64,000 nucleotides of DNA from Flavobacterium sp. 9 (GCF_002754195.1 NZ_PEEU01000001.1:5828001-5892000); one strand, 5' to 3'; shown: positions 51,665-61,220, numbered from the stretch's first letter. Program-made: numbers and translations. The notes: generated from the letters alone by a model not told the origin.

Positions 51665-52969
51665 ATGAAAAAAATTATTGTTAGTATGTTTGTTCTAAGT
51701 CAATGTTTTAATGTACATGGACAATCGATTGATAAAATTATTACGAACAAGGAAGTAACTCGTATAGAGAAAATACTTTCGGCTGATGATATGCAGGGTA
51801 GGAGAACTTTTACTCCCGGTATTGACAAAGCATCTGCCTTTATAGAATCAGAGTTTAAAGAAATTGGTTTGCAAACTTTTAATGCAGCAACAAATTACAG
51901 ACAAGAATTTTCGATGACTACTTCTAAAGCAGTTTCTTCAAAAATTACTATTGATGGCAAAGAAATAAATAATAATCAAGTTGTAACATTCTCATACCTT
52001 CCTCAAGTTTCTTTAACTGAAAAAAGCCATATTTCTATTGTAAAAATCACTAAAGGGGATAACATTGGCGAGAAATTTAGTGAATATTATAAAAGTCCGA
52101 AAAATATTTTGGTACTAGTTGATCCTTCATTTGATAGTGTTTTACCGAATATTCAACATATTGATCGAGTAAATGCTAATCCAGGAAACAATACGATTAT
52201 GTTTGTTTTTGGTACCATAGAAGCGACTACTTTTTCTGTTGAATTAACGAATGTAATCTCCAAAAAAACATTGAATAATGTTGTTGGAATATTACCCGGA
52301 AAAACTAAACCAAATGAGTATGTGATTTTTTCAGGACATTATGATCATTTAGGAGTAGGCTCTCCCAAAGAAGGTGCTCCGCATCCTGCAACAGATTCTA
52401 TTTATAATGGTGCTAATGATGATGCCGCGGGAACAACATCAGTAATTATGCTTGCGAAATATTTTAAAAAACAAAATAACAACGAGCGTACTATTATTTT
52501 TACCACATTCGTAGCTGAAGAAATAGGTGGTTATGGAGCCAAATATTTTTCTAAACAGCTTGCGCCAGAAAAAGTGATTGCGATGTTCAATATTGAAATG
52601 ATAGGTACAGAATCTAAATGGGGTAAAAACTCTGCTTACATTACAGGCTACGAAAAGTCGAATATGGGGCAGATTTTACAAACTAATTTAACAGGAACAA
52701 GTTTTACATTTTATTCAGATCCTTATCCAGAACAACAATTATTTTACCGCTCAGACAATGCTACGTTAGCCAAGCTTGGAGTTCCTGCTCATACCATTTC
52801 TACTTCAAAAATGGATAGTGAGCTAACGTATCACACAGTCGATGATGAATTTGAAACGTTAGATATTGATAACATGACCCAAATAATAAAATCAATCGCA
52901 TTAAGTTCTTCTTCGATTATTAGTGGAAAAGATACGCCAACAAGAGTTGATACTACTCAATTGAAATAA
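51665..52969 (+). CDS. Exported M28-family aminopeptidase-like metallopeptidase
   Basis: The 434-residue product has a signal peptide (MKKIIVSMFVLSQCFNVHGQ), then a di-zinc peptidase domain. Ligand motifs are SGHYDHLG (His225, catalytic-assist Asp227), NGANDDAAG (Asp252), the catalytic/ligand VAEEIGGYGA (Glu285, Glu286), NIEMIG and the late ELTYHTVDDEFETLD (His). Between signal and catalytic core is a protease-associated-like stretch (about 90-200). Such periplasmic enzymes release N-terminal amino acids from peptides. It stands alone, with two terminators downstream. Confidence 0.92.
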   Translation: MKKIIVSMFVLSQCFNVHGQSIDKIITNKEVTRIEKILSADDMQGRRTFTPGIDKASAFIESEFKEIGLQTFNAATNYRQEFSMTTSKAVSSKITIDGKEINNNQVVTFSYLPQVSLTEKSHISIVKITKGDNIGEKFSEYYKSPKNILVLVDPSFDSVLPNIQHIDRVNANPGNNTIMFVFGTIEATTFSVELTNVISKKTLNNVVGILPGKTKPNEYVIFSGHYDHLGVGSPKEGAPHPATDSIYNGANDDAAGTTSVIMLAKYFKKQNNNERTIIFTTFVAEEIGGYGAKYFSKQLAPEKVIAMFNIEMIGTESKWGKNSAYITGYEKSNMGQILQTNLTGTSFTFYSDPYPEQQLFYRSDNATLAKLGVPAHTISTSKMDSELTYHTVDDEFETLDIDNMTQIIKSIALSSSSIISGKDTPTRVDTTQLK

Positions 52970-52992
52970 TATAAGTAAATTATAAAAAATCG

Positions 52993-53030
52993 AAAAAGCA
53001 CTGAAGATGATCGATTTTCAGTGCTTTTTT
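52993..53030 (+). terminator. Terminator of the M28 peptidase gene
   Basis: The stem aaaagcactgaa, loop gatgatcga, ttttcagtgctttt ends in six T. It begins 24 bases after the stop. Confidence 0.85.
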
Positions 53031-53100
53031 ATTATTTACCTTGTTCTGATATACTATAAATATCAATTAGTATATTTTATAAGTTTTTTTTTTAAAATCT

Positions 53101-53132
53101 AAAGAGCTGTTTTGCCAACAGCTCTTTTTTTT
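53101..53132 (+). terminator. Second terminator-like hairpin after the M28 gene
   Basis: The stem aaagagctgtt, loop ttgcc, aacagctcttt is followed by eight T. It may be a backup terminator or the end of a small transcript not otherwise visible between 53031 and 53100. Confidence 0.75.
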
Positions 53133-53310
53133 GGCTCTATTTTTAATATTGAACGAGGGTTTCAGCATGGTGCCGCGATGACTTTAGAAAAATTATTACT
53201 GGGCAGTGTAGAGGAAGTAAAGACAATGTGGAAAGATGAGATTTGATTTTAAAAATCAATGTTAAGCAATTGAAAACAATCTAGGAGAATATAAACTTAA
53301 TTTCCGGTGC

Positions 53311-53341
53311 GTTCTTGGCGTTCGAATCCTGTTAGGTTATC
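53311..53341 (+). repeat. tRNA T-arm-like repeat, copy 2
   Basis: The sequence gttcttggcgttcgaatcctgttaggttatc is nearly the same as copy 1 at 51021. It lies about 195 bases before hairpin element F. The upstream sequence (catggtgccgcgatgact, gatgagatttgatttt) also parallels the upstream of copy 1. The short frame MTLEKLLLGSVEEVKTMWKDEI (53178-53246) is too short to call a gene. Confidence 0.6.
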
Positions 53342-53534
53342 ACACACTAAATTTTAAATTTACCTTATTTTTCATGTAAATACGTATTCTTTTGCAGTTT
53401 GCCTCTTTATTTTAGTGTGATCGTAGCTATTCGAAGTCTTCCAACTTCGGGCACATTTGTTATTTCCAAGTTGTAAATCTATTTGCTATTCATTAAAAAA
53501 TCTCTTTAAAGAAGTATAAGTATAAAGAAAAAGT

Positions 53535-53703
53535 CAAAAAAAAATCCCATTTCTTATGAAATGGGATTTTAATTTTTGGGAACTCGATAGGACAAATTTA
53601 TATAAATTTTATGGAAGATTTGAAGATATTGGCTTACTACAGATATAGCCTGTATTTTAATGGAATCAACATTTTGGTTTGGACGTACTGTTGGGACTGA
53701 TGT
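53535..53703 (+). repeat. Dispersed hairpin-tail element, copy F with a different hairpin
   Basis: The hairpin aaaatcccatttc-ttat-gaaatgggatttt (53541-53570 core) is unrelated in sequence to those of copies C-E. The tail is clearly the same: aactcgataggacaaatttatataaattttatgg, then gatttgaagatattggcttactaca, and a distal ttggtttggacgtactgttggg. It precedes the receiver gene by 94 bases. Nothing else is seen between 53342 and 53797. Confidence 0.8.
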
Positions 53704-53797
53704 AAAATTTTATCAACTTTCATATGTAGATCGATTAATAATTCAAATCGTATATAAGGCTCTTGCTGTAAAAATCATATTTTCATAAATTTGTGAA

Positions 53798-54181
53798 ATG
53801 AAATTTAAGTATATATTCCATATTGACGATGACCAGGACGATACGGAGTTTTTTTTCTCTGCAGCCCTTGAAGCGTCTCATGGGGTAAATGTTGAGATAT
53901 TTTTTGATTCACGTAAGGCTTTGGAAAAGCTTTTGGATATGGATGTGAATGTGATGCCTGATGCCATTTTTCTGGATCTCAATATGCCTGTGCTGAGCGG
54001 TTTTGAATTCCTTAAGGAAATAAAGTGTCATTCCAGCCTTAAAATGATCCAGGTAATTATTTTATCCACGTCCTCTCAACAAGAATCAAAAGAAACTGCT
54101 AAGAAATTGGGTGCAGATGGTTTTATAACCAAACCTTCAAACTTCTATGAATTGGTAAGCATTCTGAAGTCCTATTTGTGA
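53798..54181 (+). CDS. Stand-alone response-regulator receiver protein
   Basis: The 127-residue single REC domain has the acidic pocket HIDDDQDD at residues 8-15, phospho-acceptor Asp60 in AIFLDLNMP, Thr/Ser in ILSTSS near 94, and Lys in FITKPSN near 111. No output domain follows. It belongs to the CheY-like/Rcp1 type that partners PAS or phytochrome-type kinases. It shares the FHIDDD...DAIFLDLNMP...STSS...TKPS pattern with the receiver at 56534-56914, so the two are paralogues on either side of the kinase gene. Confidence 0.92.
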   Translation: MKFKYIFHIDDDQDDTEFFFSAALEASHGVNVEIFFDSRKALEKLLDMDVNVMPDAIFLDLNMPVLSGFEFLKEIKCHSSLKMIQVIILSTSSQQESKETAKKLGADGFITKPSNFYELVSILKSYL

Positions 54182-54541
54182 ATTATTAAAAAGTTGCATA
54201 TGCCGCATGGCAGCGGATAATAGTTGGTAGCACTTTATTATTGTTATGCAAATTTTCTGCGAAGTTTGTTTAGCCAGCTGTAGTGATGAAAGTGGTTAAA
54301 TTATTGCTGTAGATGAGGGTTAATTATAAAACGAATCTGCCGCAAACTAAATATAATTTATAAAACTGCAAATTCGTTTCAAATGATTATATAATTCTGT
54401 ATTGAAATGAAAAATAAGTAATCCCTTTTCATTAAAACAGAAAATTAACAGCTTTAACTTTCTATGGCAAAAAAGGCAGCAGAGCCATATTTTAGTATGT
54501 TGGCATTTGAATCTTTATTGTAATTCTAATAAAGAAGTTAC
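54182..54541. other. Intergenic gap between convergent receiver and kinase genes
   Basis: 360 bases with no reading frame of note. No strong terminator hairpin was found, and no repeat shared with the rest of the window. Confidence 0.4.
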
Positions 54542-56527
54542 TTATGCAGGCAGGTACACATTAAACACTGCACCATTCTTGCTGCTGCCTTCAGCATCGA
54601 TTTCACCATTATGATTTTGGACAATTTTCTTGCACATTGCCAGCCCGATGCCGGTACCTACATACTCATTTTTTCTGTGCAGTCTTTGGAATATACTGAA
54701 TATTTTATGAGTATTTTCTGGATCCATACCAATACCATTATCAGTAAATTGAATTTTATAATAAGATGCTCCTTCTTTTAGATTTAGCGGCCTTATTTCC
54801 TCTGGCGTGGCAATACTGCAATGGATTTGAATTTTTGGCTGTACATCTGCGCGTATAAACTTTAAGGCATTTCCAATGAGATTGAAAAACAGCTGGGACA
54901 TTTGAAGCGGAATGCCTTTAATTATCGGCAGGGTATTCCAAGTAACTGCCGCTCCTGTCCGGTCCAGCAAAACGTCATAATCTTCCAGTGCATGTTTTAC
55001 AGTATTTTCAAGGTTTACTTCCTCAAAAGAGTAATCGTTTTTAGGCAGTGCCGAATAGGCGAGCACATCCCTTATAAGTTTGCTCATACGTACCGTGGCA
55101 TCTTTTATTTTGTTTATATAACTACGCGACTTTTCGTCAAGATGATTTGTGATGCTGCTCTCGAGCAGTTCCATAAATGTACTGATCTTGCGAAGTGGCT
55201 CCTGTAAGTCATGCGAGGCTATGTATGCAAATTGCTCCAGTTCCTGATTGGAATGTTTCAATTGTAAATTGGTCTGCTCCAGTTCTTCATTTGTTGCCCT
55301 TAATTCCTCTACAACAGAAGCGATTTCCTCGGTGCGCTGCTGCACTTGATTCTCCAGTTCGATTTGGAGTTTAGTCTGTATCGTAATATCCTGTGCCGTA
55401 CCGTTTAATCGGACAGGTTTTCCTTCGGGATCAAAAACTGTTTTACCCTGTGCATGCAGTATCCTTTTATTTCCTGTTGTGGGATGAATAACAGTATATA
55501 TCTCATCGTACAATCCGCCAGACTGCGGATTTAATGCCCATGCTACTGCATCTGCGACCCGTTTCTGGTCTTCGTCTGAAAGAATTGGAATCACTTCATT
55601 ATAATCCTTTGCTGCGGGGTCAAAGCCGAACCATTCAATTAAGCGGTCCGAATAGGTCAATCCATTTGTAGCTACATCAATGCTCCATGTGCCCAGTTGT
55701 GCTAGTTCCACTGCGCCTCTCATGCTGAGCTCGGCTTCTTCAAGTCTGTTTCTTGAAATTACCTGATCGGTCACATCTATTATAGTAAATATAACCCCGT
55801 AGACGCTCCCATCTGTATCTTGCAGCGGCTTAAAGGTATAATCATAATACCCGACAGAAGATATGCCGTCTTTGATTAACTCGATACGCTCGGCTGAATT
55901 AGTATAAGTTTCGCCCGTTCTTAAAACATGCTGATACTCGTCGGGAAGCCTGGTATTTTTGAGTTCGGGTACCGTTTCCAAAATTGGAGTGCCGATTATA
56001 GAAGGCTTTTTTCCAAAAAAATCCAGCATTTTTTCATTTGCCTCGCGCAGCAGCATATTGCTGCCGATCAATACGATTTTGGCAACTGGAGAATTATAAA
56101 ATACGGTACGCGCAAATTTTTCGCTTTCTTCTACTTTTCGCCTCTGAATTACCTGGGGGGTATTTTCCAAAACCCATATAGCAATTTTTTCCACTTTCCC
56201 TTTGGCACTTTTTAAGGGAGTATAAACAAAAGTAACATACACAGTTTCTTCCCTGCCGTTTCTTATTAATATAAGTTCAGCTTCATTTGCAGAGAAGGTC
56301 TTGCCATCACTGACAACGCCGGCCAACGCAGCTTCATAGTATTCCCGTACTTCTGAAAAAGTATCCCAGTAAAAGCGGTCCAGGATCGCTTCCCGAGGTT
56401 TTCCGGCTACGGCTATAAAACTGTCATTTACAATTTCTGCTTTTAGTGTATCAGCATCCAGAACACAGATGCCCACTGGCGCGCTCATTACTAACAAATA
56501 TAGTTCCTTTTCGTTTTCGATATTCAT
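54542..56527 (-). CDS. Cytoplasmic PAS-domain sensor histidine kinase
   Basis: The 661-residue protein has no signal peptide or membrane helix. Domains in order are three PAS domains at about 5-130, 135-260 and 265-390 (the third with PAC-like EIYTVIHPTTGNKRILHAQG), a coiled coil (VEELRATNEELEQTNLQLKH) and HisKA with phospho-His near 438 (IASHDLQEPLRKISTFMELL). The HATPase has FFNLIGNALKFI, FTDNGIGMDPEN and GTGIGLAMCKKI. PAS domains suggest a small ligand, redox or light input, as in bacteriophytochrome-related kinases, but no chromophore Cys is obvious. It follows the receiver gene at 56534 by six bases and should phosphorylate it. Confidence 0.9.
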   Translation of the reverse strand: MNIENEKELYLLVMSAPVGICVLDADTLKAEIVNDSFIAVAGKPREAILDRFYWDTFSEVREYYEAALAGVVSDGKTFSANEAELILIRNGREETVYVTFVYTPLKSAKGKVEKIAIWVLENTPQVIQRRKVEESEKFARTVFYNSPVAKIVLIGSNMLLREANEKMLDFFGKKPSIIGTPILETVPELKNTRLPDEYQHVLRTGETYTNSAERIELIKDGISSVGYYDYTFKPLQDTDGSVYGVIFTIIDVTDQVISRNRLEEAELSMRGAVELAQLGTWSIDVATNGLTYSDRLIEWFGFDPAAKDYNEVIPILSDEDQKRVADAVAWALNPQSGGLYDEIYTVIHPTTGNKRILHAQGKTVFDPEGKPVRLNGTAQDITIQTKLQIELENQVQQRTEEIASVVEELRATNEELEQTNLQLKHSNQELEQFAYIASHDLQEPLRKISTFMELLESSITNHLDEKSRSYINKIKDATVRMSKLIRDVLAYSALPKNDYSFEEVNLENTVKHALEDYDVLLDRTGAAVTWNTLPIIKGIPLQMSQLFFNLIGNALKFIRADVQPKIQIHCSIATPEEIRPLNLKEGASYYKIQFTDNGIGMDPENTHKIFSIFQRLHRKNEYVGTGIGLAMCKKIVQNHNGEIDAEGSSKNGAVFNVYLPA

Positions 56528-56533
56528 AACACT

Positions 56534-56914
56534 TTAAATTAGGTAGGGGCGAAGAAGATTGACCAGTTCTTTAATGCCGGAAGGTTTAGTAAGAAAACCG
56601 CTTGCACCATCGCTTTTTAGCTTATGAATAGTGTAAGAGTCTGAAGAAGTGGAAAGTATTATTACAGGAATATGCTCCAACATTTCATAGGCTTTGAGTT
56701 TCAACAAAAATTCCTGCCCGTTGATAATCGGCATATTGAGATCAAGAAATATAGCATCTGGAATCATCTCTCCATTTATTAGTTTCTCCAGCGCAGCTGC
56801 GGCATCAGTAAATGAAAAGCAGTTTGCTGAGGCTGACAATTGATTTACTGCTTCAGCAAAAAAATCAATATCGTCGTCGTCATCGTCAATATGAAAAATT
56901 GTTGTATAGCCCAT
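56534..56914 (-). CDS. Receiver protein paired with the PAS kinase
   Basis: The 126-residue single REC domain has an unusually acidic pocket (FHIDDDDDDIDFF), phospho-acceptor Asp58 in AIFLDLNMP, VIILSTSS and the conserved Lys in FLTKPSG. No output domain is present. It is six bases upstream of the kinase gene, in one operon, so the pair form a cytoplasmic signalling unit. Its target is unknown. Confidence 0.93.
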   Translation of the reverse strand: MGYTTIFHIDDDDDDIDFFAEAVNQLSASANCFSFTDAAAALEKLINGEMIPDAIFLDLNMPIINGQEFLLKLKAYEMLEHIPVIILSTSSDSYTIHKLKSDGASGFLTKPSGIKELVNLLRPYLI

Positions 56915-57064
56915 AATAGCAAGTTAATAAATTTTTAATAATTAAAAAAATATTTCTCGCTTACCCATAAGAGCAGACTATTACCATTAAAGCACCTGTC
57001 GTATACAGGAGCTTTGATATCATAAATAAGCTTAGGGTTTACTATTTGACATCAGAAATTGCAA

Positions 57065-57823
57065 TTAAATGATCTGCAGATGAGGACGAATCTGCATCGT
57101 CACGATATCGCACCTCTTTGGCTGAGACAGACAAAACAAGGTGCTCATTGCAATATCTTCTGCTTTGAGCATTTCCAATTTCTCTATTTTTTGCTTTTGT
57201 TCTTCTTTCGAACTTTTTTGCATATCGCTTGTAACCGCTCCCGGTTCAATTAAGGAAACTTTGATACCTAGCGGATTCAATTCTTTGCGAAGCGATGTGC
57301 TAAAACCTCTTATGGCTGATTTGGTCGCCACATAAATCGTACTGGCCGGTTCACGGCTTTCTGCGCTCATAGATCCAATGTTTATGATATGCCCTGATTT
57401 TTGACCTTTCATTCGTGACGCAGCTTCTTCACAAAAAGCGAGATAACCCGTAATATTGGTATCGATTACATATTGGTAATCTTCATAGGTGCTTTTTGTT
57501 ATTCCTTGGGCAGATAATGCTGCGTTGTTGATTAGAATATCAATTCCGCCTAATTCATTGTCTACAATTTCCATGATTTTAGCAATGTCTTCTTTTTTGC
57601 TGACATCGGCAGGAGTGCCATATATTTCACTGCCCGGAAACTGCTGTTTAATATCTTTAACGGCTTTTTTGAAATCTTCATGATCTCTTCCAAAAATAAC
57701 AACGCGACCTCCAAGAGATACTAATAAATCAGCAATTGCTTTGCCGATTCCGGTTGTTCCACCTGTGATTACAATTCTTTTATCTTTTATATTTTGTCCA
57801 AAGTAATTTGTTAATTTTTCCAT
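57065..57823 (-). CDS. Short-chain dehydrogenase/reductase
   Basis: The 252-residue cytoplasmic oxidoreductase has cofactor motif TGGTTGIGKAIADLLVSLG, NNAALSAQ near residue 97, and catalytic Tyr-x3-Lys in YVATKSAIRGFS near residue 163. The region after the cofactor motif (VVIFGRDHEDF) does not settle NAD or NADP use. It precedes (5') nothing in operon except the 726-residue gene, which lies 27 bases upstream, so the two are probably co-transcribed. Substrate unknown. Confidence 0.9.
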   Translation of the reverse strand: MEKLTNYFGQNIKDKRIVITGGTTGIGKAIADLLVSLGGRVVIFGRDHEDFKKAVKDIKQQFPGSEIYGTPADVSKKEDIAKIMEIVDNELGGIDILINNAALSAQGITKSTYEDYQYVIDTNITGYLAFCEEAASRMKGQKSGHIINIGSMSAESREPASTIYVATKSAIRGFSTSLRKELNPLGIKVSLIEPGAVTSDMQKSSKEEQKQKIEKLEMLKAEDIAMSTLFCLSQPKRCDIVTMQIRPHLQII

Positions 57824-57850
57824 TTATTAGTTTTATTTATTATTAGTATA

Positions 57851-60031
57851 TCACAATTGAATTTTAATTAGGCCCTGACCTGAAATTTTGTATTCGTGCA
57901 TTTTCGCAGTTTTTCTGTACGGACTAAGCATTTCATTATCCTGCGAAACTTTAAAGTCTATTTTGCTTTTAGAAAGCTTTATAATTTTCAAATTGCAGGT
58001 CATCTCTATATCTCCATCCAGGCGTATCGTGATTGATTTTCCTCTTTTAGTAAATTGATGTGGATAATCGATAAATATCAAAAAGTCTTCATCGATTTTG
58101 ATGTATTGTCTGGGTACTATCCCAAAGGCCATTCCGGCGCCGTACACTTCCTGACCGACCTGACCGCTCTGTTCCCATCCATTGTATAAATCCTCCAGTG
58201 GAACCCACAAATCAGCTTGTAATTCTCCTGTTTTAACTTCTTCGGAGAGCATTTCTTTTGGCAGCTTAGGCGGATAATAATAGGCAATTCTGTTTACCGC
58301 ATATTTAATAAATTCCGGAATTAATGTTTTTAGGGATGGTAAAATTTCAACATCCGTAGCCTGAATAAAATATTCTGATAAAGCAGCATAAACTTCCAGT
58401 TCCTCATATGCGGCCGTATAAGGCGCATCATTGAGTGGGAATATCGAAAAGAAATTGGTGTAATTTTTACCAAAACCGTACCTGCAGTCGTAAAGCTGTA
58501 TGTTTTTAAATAATCCGCTAAGACAGGTATAACTGATCTCGAGATATAATTTTTTATTGGTAATTTTATACAATTCTAATAGTGCTCCGGCCGCAAAAGC
58601 TGTGTTATTGGCCTGGTACAAAATATTGAGGCCCAGTTCAGTTAATTTTTTTGCTGCTTTCTCTGCTTCGTATAAATATCGTTTTTCTTTGGTTAGCTTA
58701 AAAAGAAGAAGCATTAAATGTGCGTAGGCGCCAGAAACATCTTTTTCTCCCCCTGCGCCGGGTGCTGTTTCTTTTTTGATTACTTCGAGCGTTTCCATAT
58801 CATAAAATACTGGCCATTCGTATTTAAAATGGTGGGCAACTTTGATAGCATAATCAATAGAATCCAATAGCAGTTTTTCGGCTGTTTTGTCTCCGTGCAG
58901 AGCCAGCCTTGCTAAATTCATTAATGGATGATGCAGATACCAGGAATCCATCACCATCTCTTTTTTTTGTTCCTCTGACTGATCCAGTTTGTCGGCTAGA
59001 GATGGAAGCCATCGGTTTATACAGTTTATCTTCGGATCGTAAAATGCAGGCAATCCGCTAATTAAATCATTGTAAAGCGGGTGCTTTTCACTGTTCCATA
59101 TCTCATATTCACGATATGGAGACAATACAGAGAGCTGAACCATACTTTCTGCAGGCGTTTCATAATCGCACAAATAAGCATTTAGATACGGAATTCCGTT
59201 TTTTTGTGTCCAAGCGCCTTTATTTTGTGATAAATCACTTAAAACATTCTGGGCGATTTCTGGCCAATTGTGATATTCAATTCTTGGCTGCTGAAGCACT
59301 TTATATATCTTGACCAGATTATTTAAAAAGTGCTCACAAATAGACAGTGTTTCCTTTACTATTTCAGTTTCTAATACTATATAGGCATCTGATATTGTAA
59401 AAGTTTTACCTGCGGGAAGCGGCAGTTTATCAGTAATTGGAAGCATAAACCCAATTTCCGGCCAGTTTCCGCCAACTGTATTTTTCGATTCCGTTTGAGT
59501 TGCCTCACAATATTCAGATAGTGAGGTAAGATTTTGAAAATAAAAAAAGGAACCCGTTTTTGGTTTTGTGATGCTGGCAAATATGAGTCCTGATCGTGAT
59601 CCAAATTGTTCCATATGAATTTTTCCAGCTGTGTTTTCGATATTCCCGTTTTCTGTAAGCGGAATTATATCGCGTGGCCAAAACGGAATCATAAGTGCCG
59701 CATTTGCCTTAAAAGTGGTCATGTAATGCAAAATACGTGATGATTCATCGGGAAAATTAATACGGACCTCATAACTGCCCAGCCTGGTATCGAGTGCAAA
59801 AACAATAGTGTCCTGGTCATCAAAAAGGTTGACAACTTCAAAACAGCTGTTCATTGCAAATGCTGCGCGAAAAGCTAATTTTCCGTTTTCGGGCATAAGT
59901 GCCACAATCCAGAGCGAATCGCCTGTATTATAAAATTGATAGGTATAATCAAGAATTTTTCTTTCTAAAAGTATTTCGCTATTTTCAATATCTGCCTGAG
60001 CAGTTTTGCTCCACGCTGTAACTGTATGCAT
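57851..60031 (-). CDS. Unrecognised 726-residue protein, possible alpha/alpha-toroid enzyme
   Basis: I do not recognise this family. There is no signal peptide (MHTVTAWSKTAQADIENSE), so it appears cytoplasmic. About residues 1-230 look beta-rich. The middle (about 270-620) is rich in paired helices with aromatic and acidic clusters (WYLHHPLMNLARLALHGDKT, VSGAYAHLMLLLFKLTKEKR, YEELEVYAALSEYF), suggesting an (alpha/alpha) barrel. About 640-726 returns to beta strands. This beta-barrel-beta plan is typical of carbohydrate-active enzymes such as lyases and uronyl hydrolases. The segment APGAGGEKDVSGAYAH near 430 is a candidate active-site loop. Glycan-acting function is only an inference from layout. 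It is co-directional with an SDR. Confidence 0.6.
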   Translation of the reverse strand: MHTVTAWSKTAQADIENSEILLERKILDYTYQFYNTGDSLWIVALMPENGKLAFRAAFAMNSCFEVVNLFDDQDTIVFALDTRLGSYEVRINFPDESSRILHYMTTFKANAALMIPFWPRDIIPLTENGNIENTAGKIHMEQFGSRSGLIFASITKPKTGSFFYFQNLTSLSEYCEATQTESKNTVGGNWPEIGFMLPITDKLPLPAGKTFTISDAYIVLETEIVKETLSICEHFLNNLVKIYKVLQQPRIEYHNWPEIAQNVLSDLSQNKGAWTQKNGIPYLNAYLCDYETPAESMVQLSVLSPYREYEIWNSEKHPLYNDLISGLPAFYDPKINCINRWLPSLADKLDQSEEQKKEMVMDSWYLHHPLMNLARLALHGDKTAEKLLLDSIDYAIKVAHHFKYEWPVFYDMETLEVIKKETAPGAGGEKDVSGAYAHLMLLLFKLTKEKRYLYEAEKAAKKLTELGLNILYQANNTAFAAGALLELYKITNKKLYLEISYTCLSGLFKNIQLYDCRYGFGKNYTNFFSIFPLNDAPYTAAYEELEVYAALSEYFIQATDVEILPSLKTLIPEFIKYAVNRIAYYYPPKLPKEMLSEEVKTGELQADLWVPLEDLYNGWEQSGQVGQEVYGAGMAFGIVPRQYIKIDEDFLIFIDYPHQFTKRGKSITIRLDGDIEMTCNLKIIKLSKSKIDFKVSQDNEMLSPYRKTAKMHEYKISGQGLIKIQL

Positions 60032-60528
60032 ACAAAAGAATTTTAGTTTATATTAATGTAACGTCCAGTAAATAATGAAAAAGAATCAGTTTGAACCCTC
60101 ATTTTGAGAACCTTATAGTGCTATTCACTAAAAATGAAATGACTCATCATTAGCGTTCCCAAAGAAAGCGCTAAGAAATATAAGAATAAGCCATATGTTC
60201 GCAAATAGATATTCATCATCAAACTGATTTATAGCAAATTTCAGCAAAAACACTTTTTTTTTCTTATACAATTTTTTCAACTTTTTATAAGATTAAGTAT
60301 CAATGGATAAACTTGTAAAATAAATCTCATCTAAATTTTAATGTCGGTATTATAATGTCGGTAACTGTGCAGCGCATTTTAAGAATCGTTGCAATAGCAG
60401 ATAAATGCTTTTAATGTATAAGAAGCTCGTAATCAATGTTTAAATACTGTAAAGTACAGATGAAAAGTTGTAAGGTAAAACAATACAGTGCATTGTAATT
60501 TTGGCCTATAACCTTAAAAAGTAATATT
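60032..60528. promoter_or_regulatory. Intergenic region upstream of the YciE-like and 726-residue genes
   Basis: This region is divergent. It contains a direct repeat aatgtcggta (at about 60342 and 60356). No consensus box at correct spacing was found. Stress-induced expression of the ferritin-like gene would be controlled from here. No gene is seen. Confidence 0.35.
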
Positions 60529-61140
60529 ATGAAAACTGCCGTAAAAAATAATGCTGCTACGACAAGCAAAACCGGAGCTGCCAGTAAATCAACAGCATCT
60601 AACACTGCGTCAAAAGGAACTGTAAAGGCTAAACCTACCGCTGCGGAAGGATTAAGAGAATTGTTTGTTGACTCATTAAAAGATATTTACTGGGCTGAAA
60701 AAGCATTAGTAAAAGCACTTCCAAAAATGGCCAAAAATGCCACTTCAGAAAATCTGATCACGGCCATTAACGATCATCTAGCCGTAACACAGCAGCAGGT
60801 AGCCAGACTTGAAGAAGTTTTTAAATCTGTGGGCGAAAAAGCAGCCGCCAAGAAATGCGATGCGATGGAGGGACTTATCAAGGAAGGCGAAAGCATAATG
60901 GGAGAAACAGAGGCCGGACCTGTTAGAGATGCAGGAATTATTGCCGCATCACAAAAAATAGAGCATTATGAAATTGCTACTTACGGAACACTGGCAGCCT
61001 TTGCAACAACATTGGGGGAGGATGATGCAGTACTGTTGCTGGAAAAAACACTCGGTGAAGAAAAACAAGCTGATGTTACCCTCACTGAGGCCGCGTATAA
61101 TACTATTAACTTCGATGCAAAAGAAGAAGATCAAAGATAA
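60529..61140 (+). CDS. YciE/DUF892-type ferritin-like protein with a basic Ala/Ser/Thr-rich tail
   Basis: The 203-residue cytoplasmic protein has a DUF892 four-helix ferritin-like core: GLRELFVDSLKDIYWAEKAL, LPKMAKNATSENLITAINDH, QKIEHYEIATYGTLAAFATT, and LLEKTLGEEKQADVTLTEA. These carry the Glu and Glu-x2-His residues expected at a di-metal site. Residues 1-40 (TTSKTGAASKSTASNTASKG) are a low-complexity, Lys-rich tail not part of the core. YciE-like proteins are stress-induced and may store or detoxify metal. The tail resembles the disordered DNA-binding tails of histone-like proteins. The start is chosen because the tail begins at this Met. Confidence 0.88.
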   Translation: MKTAVKNNAATTSKTGAASKSTASNTASKGTVKAKPTAAEGLRELFVDSLKDIYWAEKALVKALPKMAKNATSENLITAINDHLAVTQQQVARLEEVFKSVGEKAAAKKCDAMEGLIKEGESIMGETEAGPVRDAGIIAASQKIEHYEIATYGTLAAFATTLGEDDAVLLLEKTLGEEKQADVTLTEAAYNTINFDAKEEDQR

Positions 61141-61180
61141 TTTCAAATTGCAATTCCACAAGTAAATTTGATTTTTTATG

Positions 61181-61218
61181 AAACCTGTACCATTATTTTA
61201 TAAAGGTGCAGGTTTTTT
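61181..61218 (+). terminator. Terminator of the YciE-like gene
   Basis: The stem aaacctgtacc/ggtgcaggttt has a G-T pair, a 16-base loop and six T after it. It begins 40 bases beyond the stop. Confidence 0.8.
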
Positions 61219-61220
61219 AA

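Noticed and set aside
53178..53246. Small plus-strand frame MTLEKLLLGSVEEVKTMWKDEI
   Set aside because: Only 22 residues, no recognisable family, in a repeat-rich gap; noted as possible gene remnant only.
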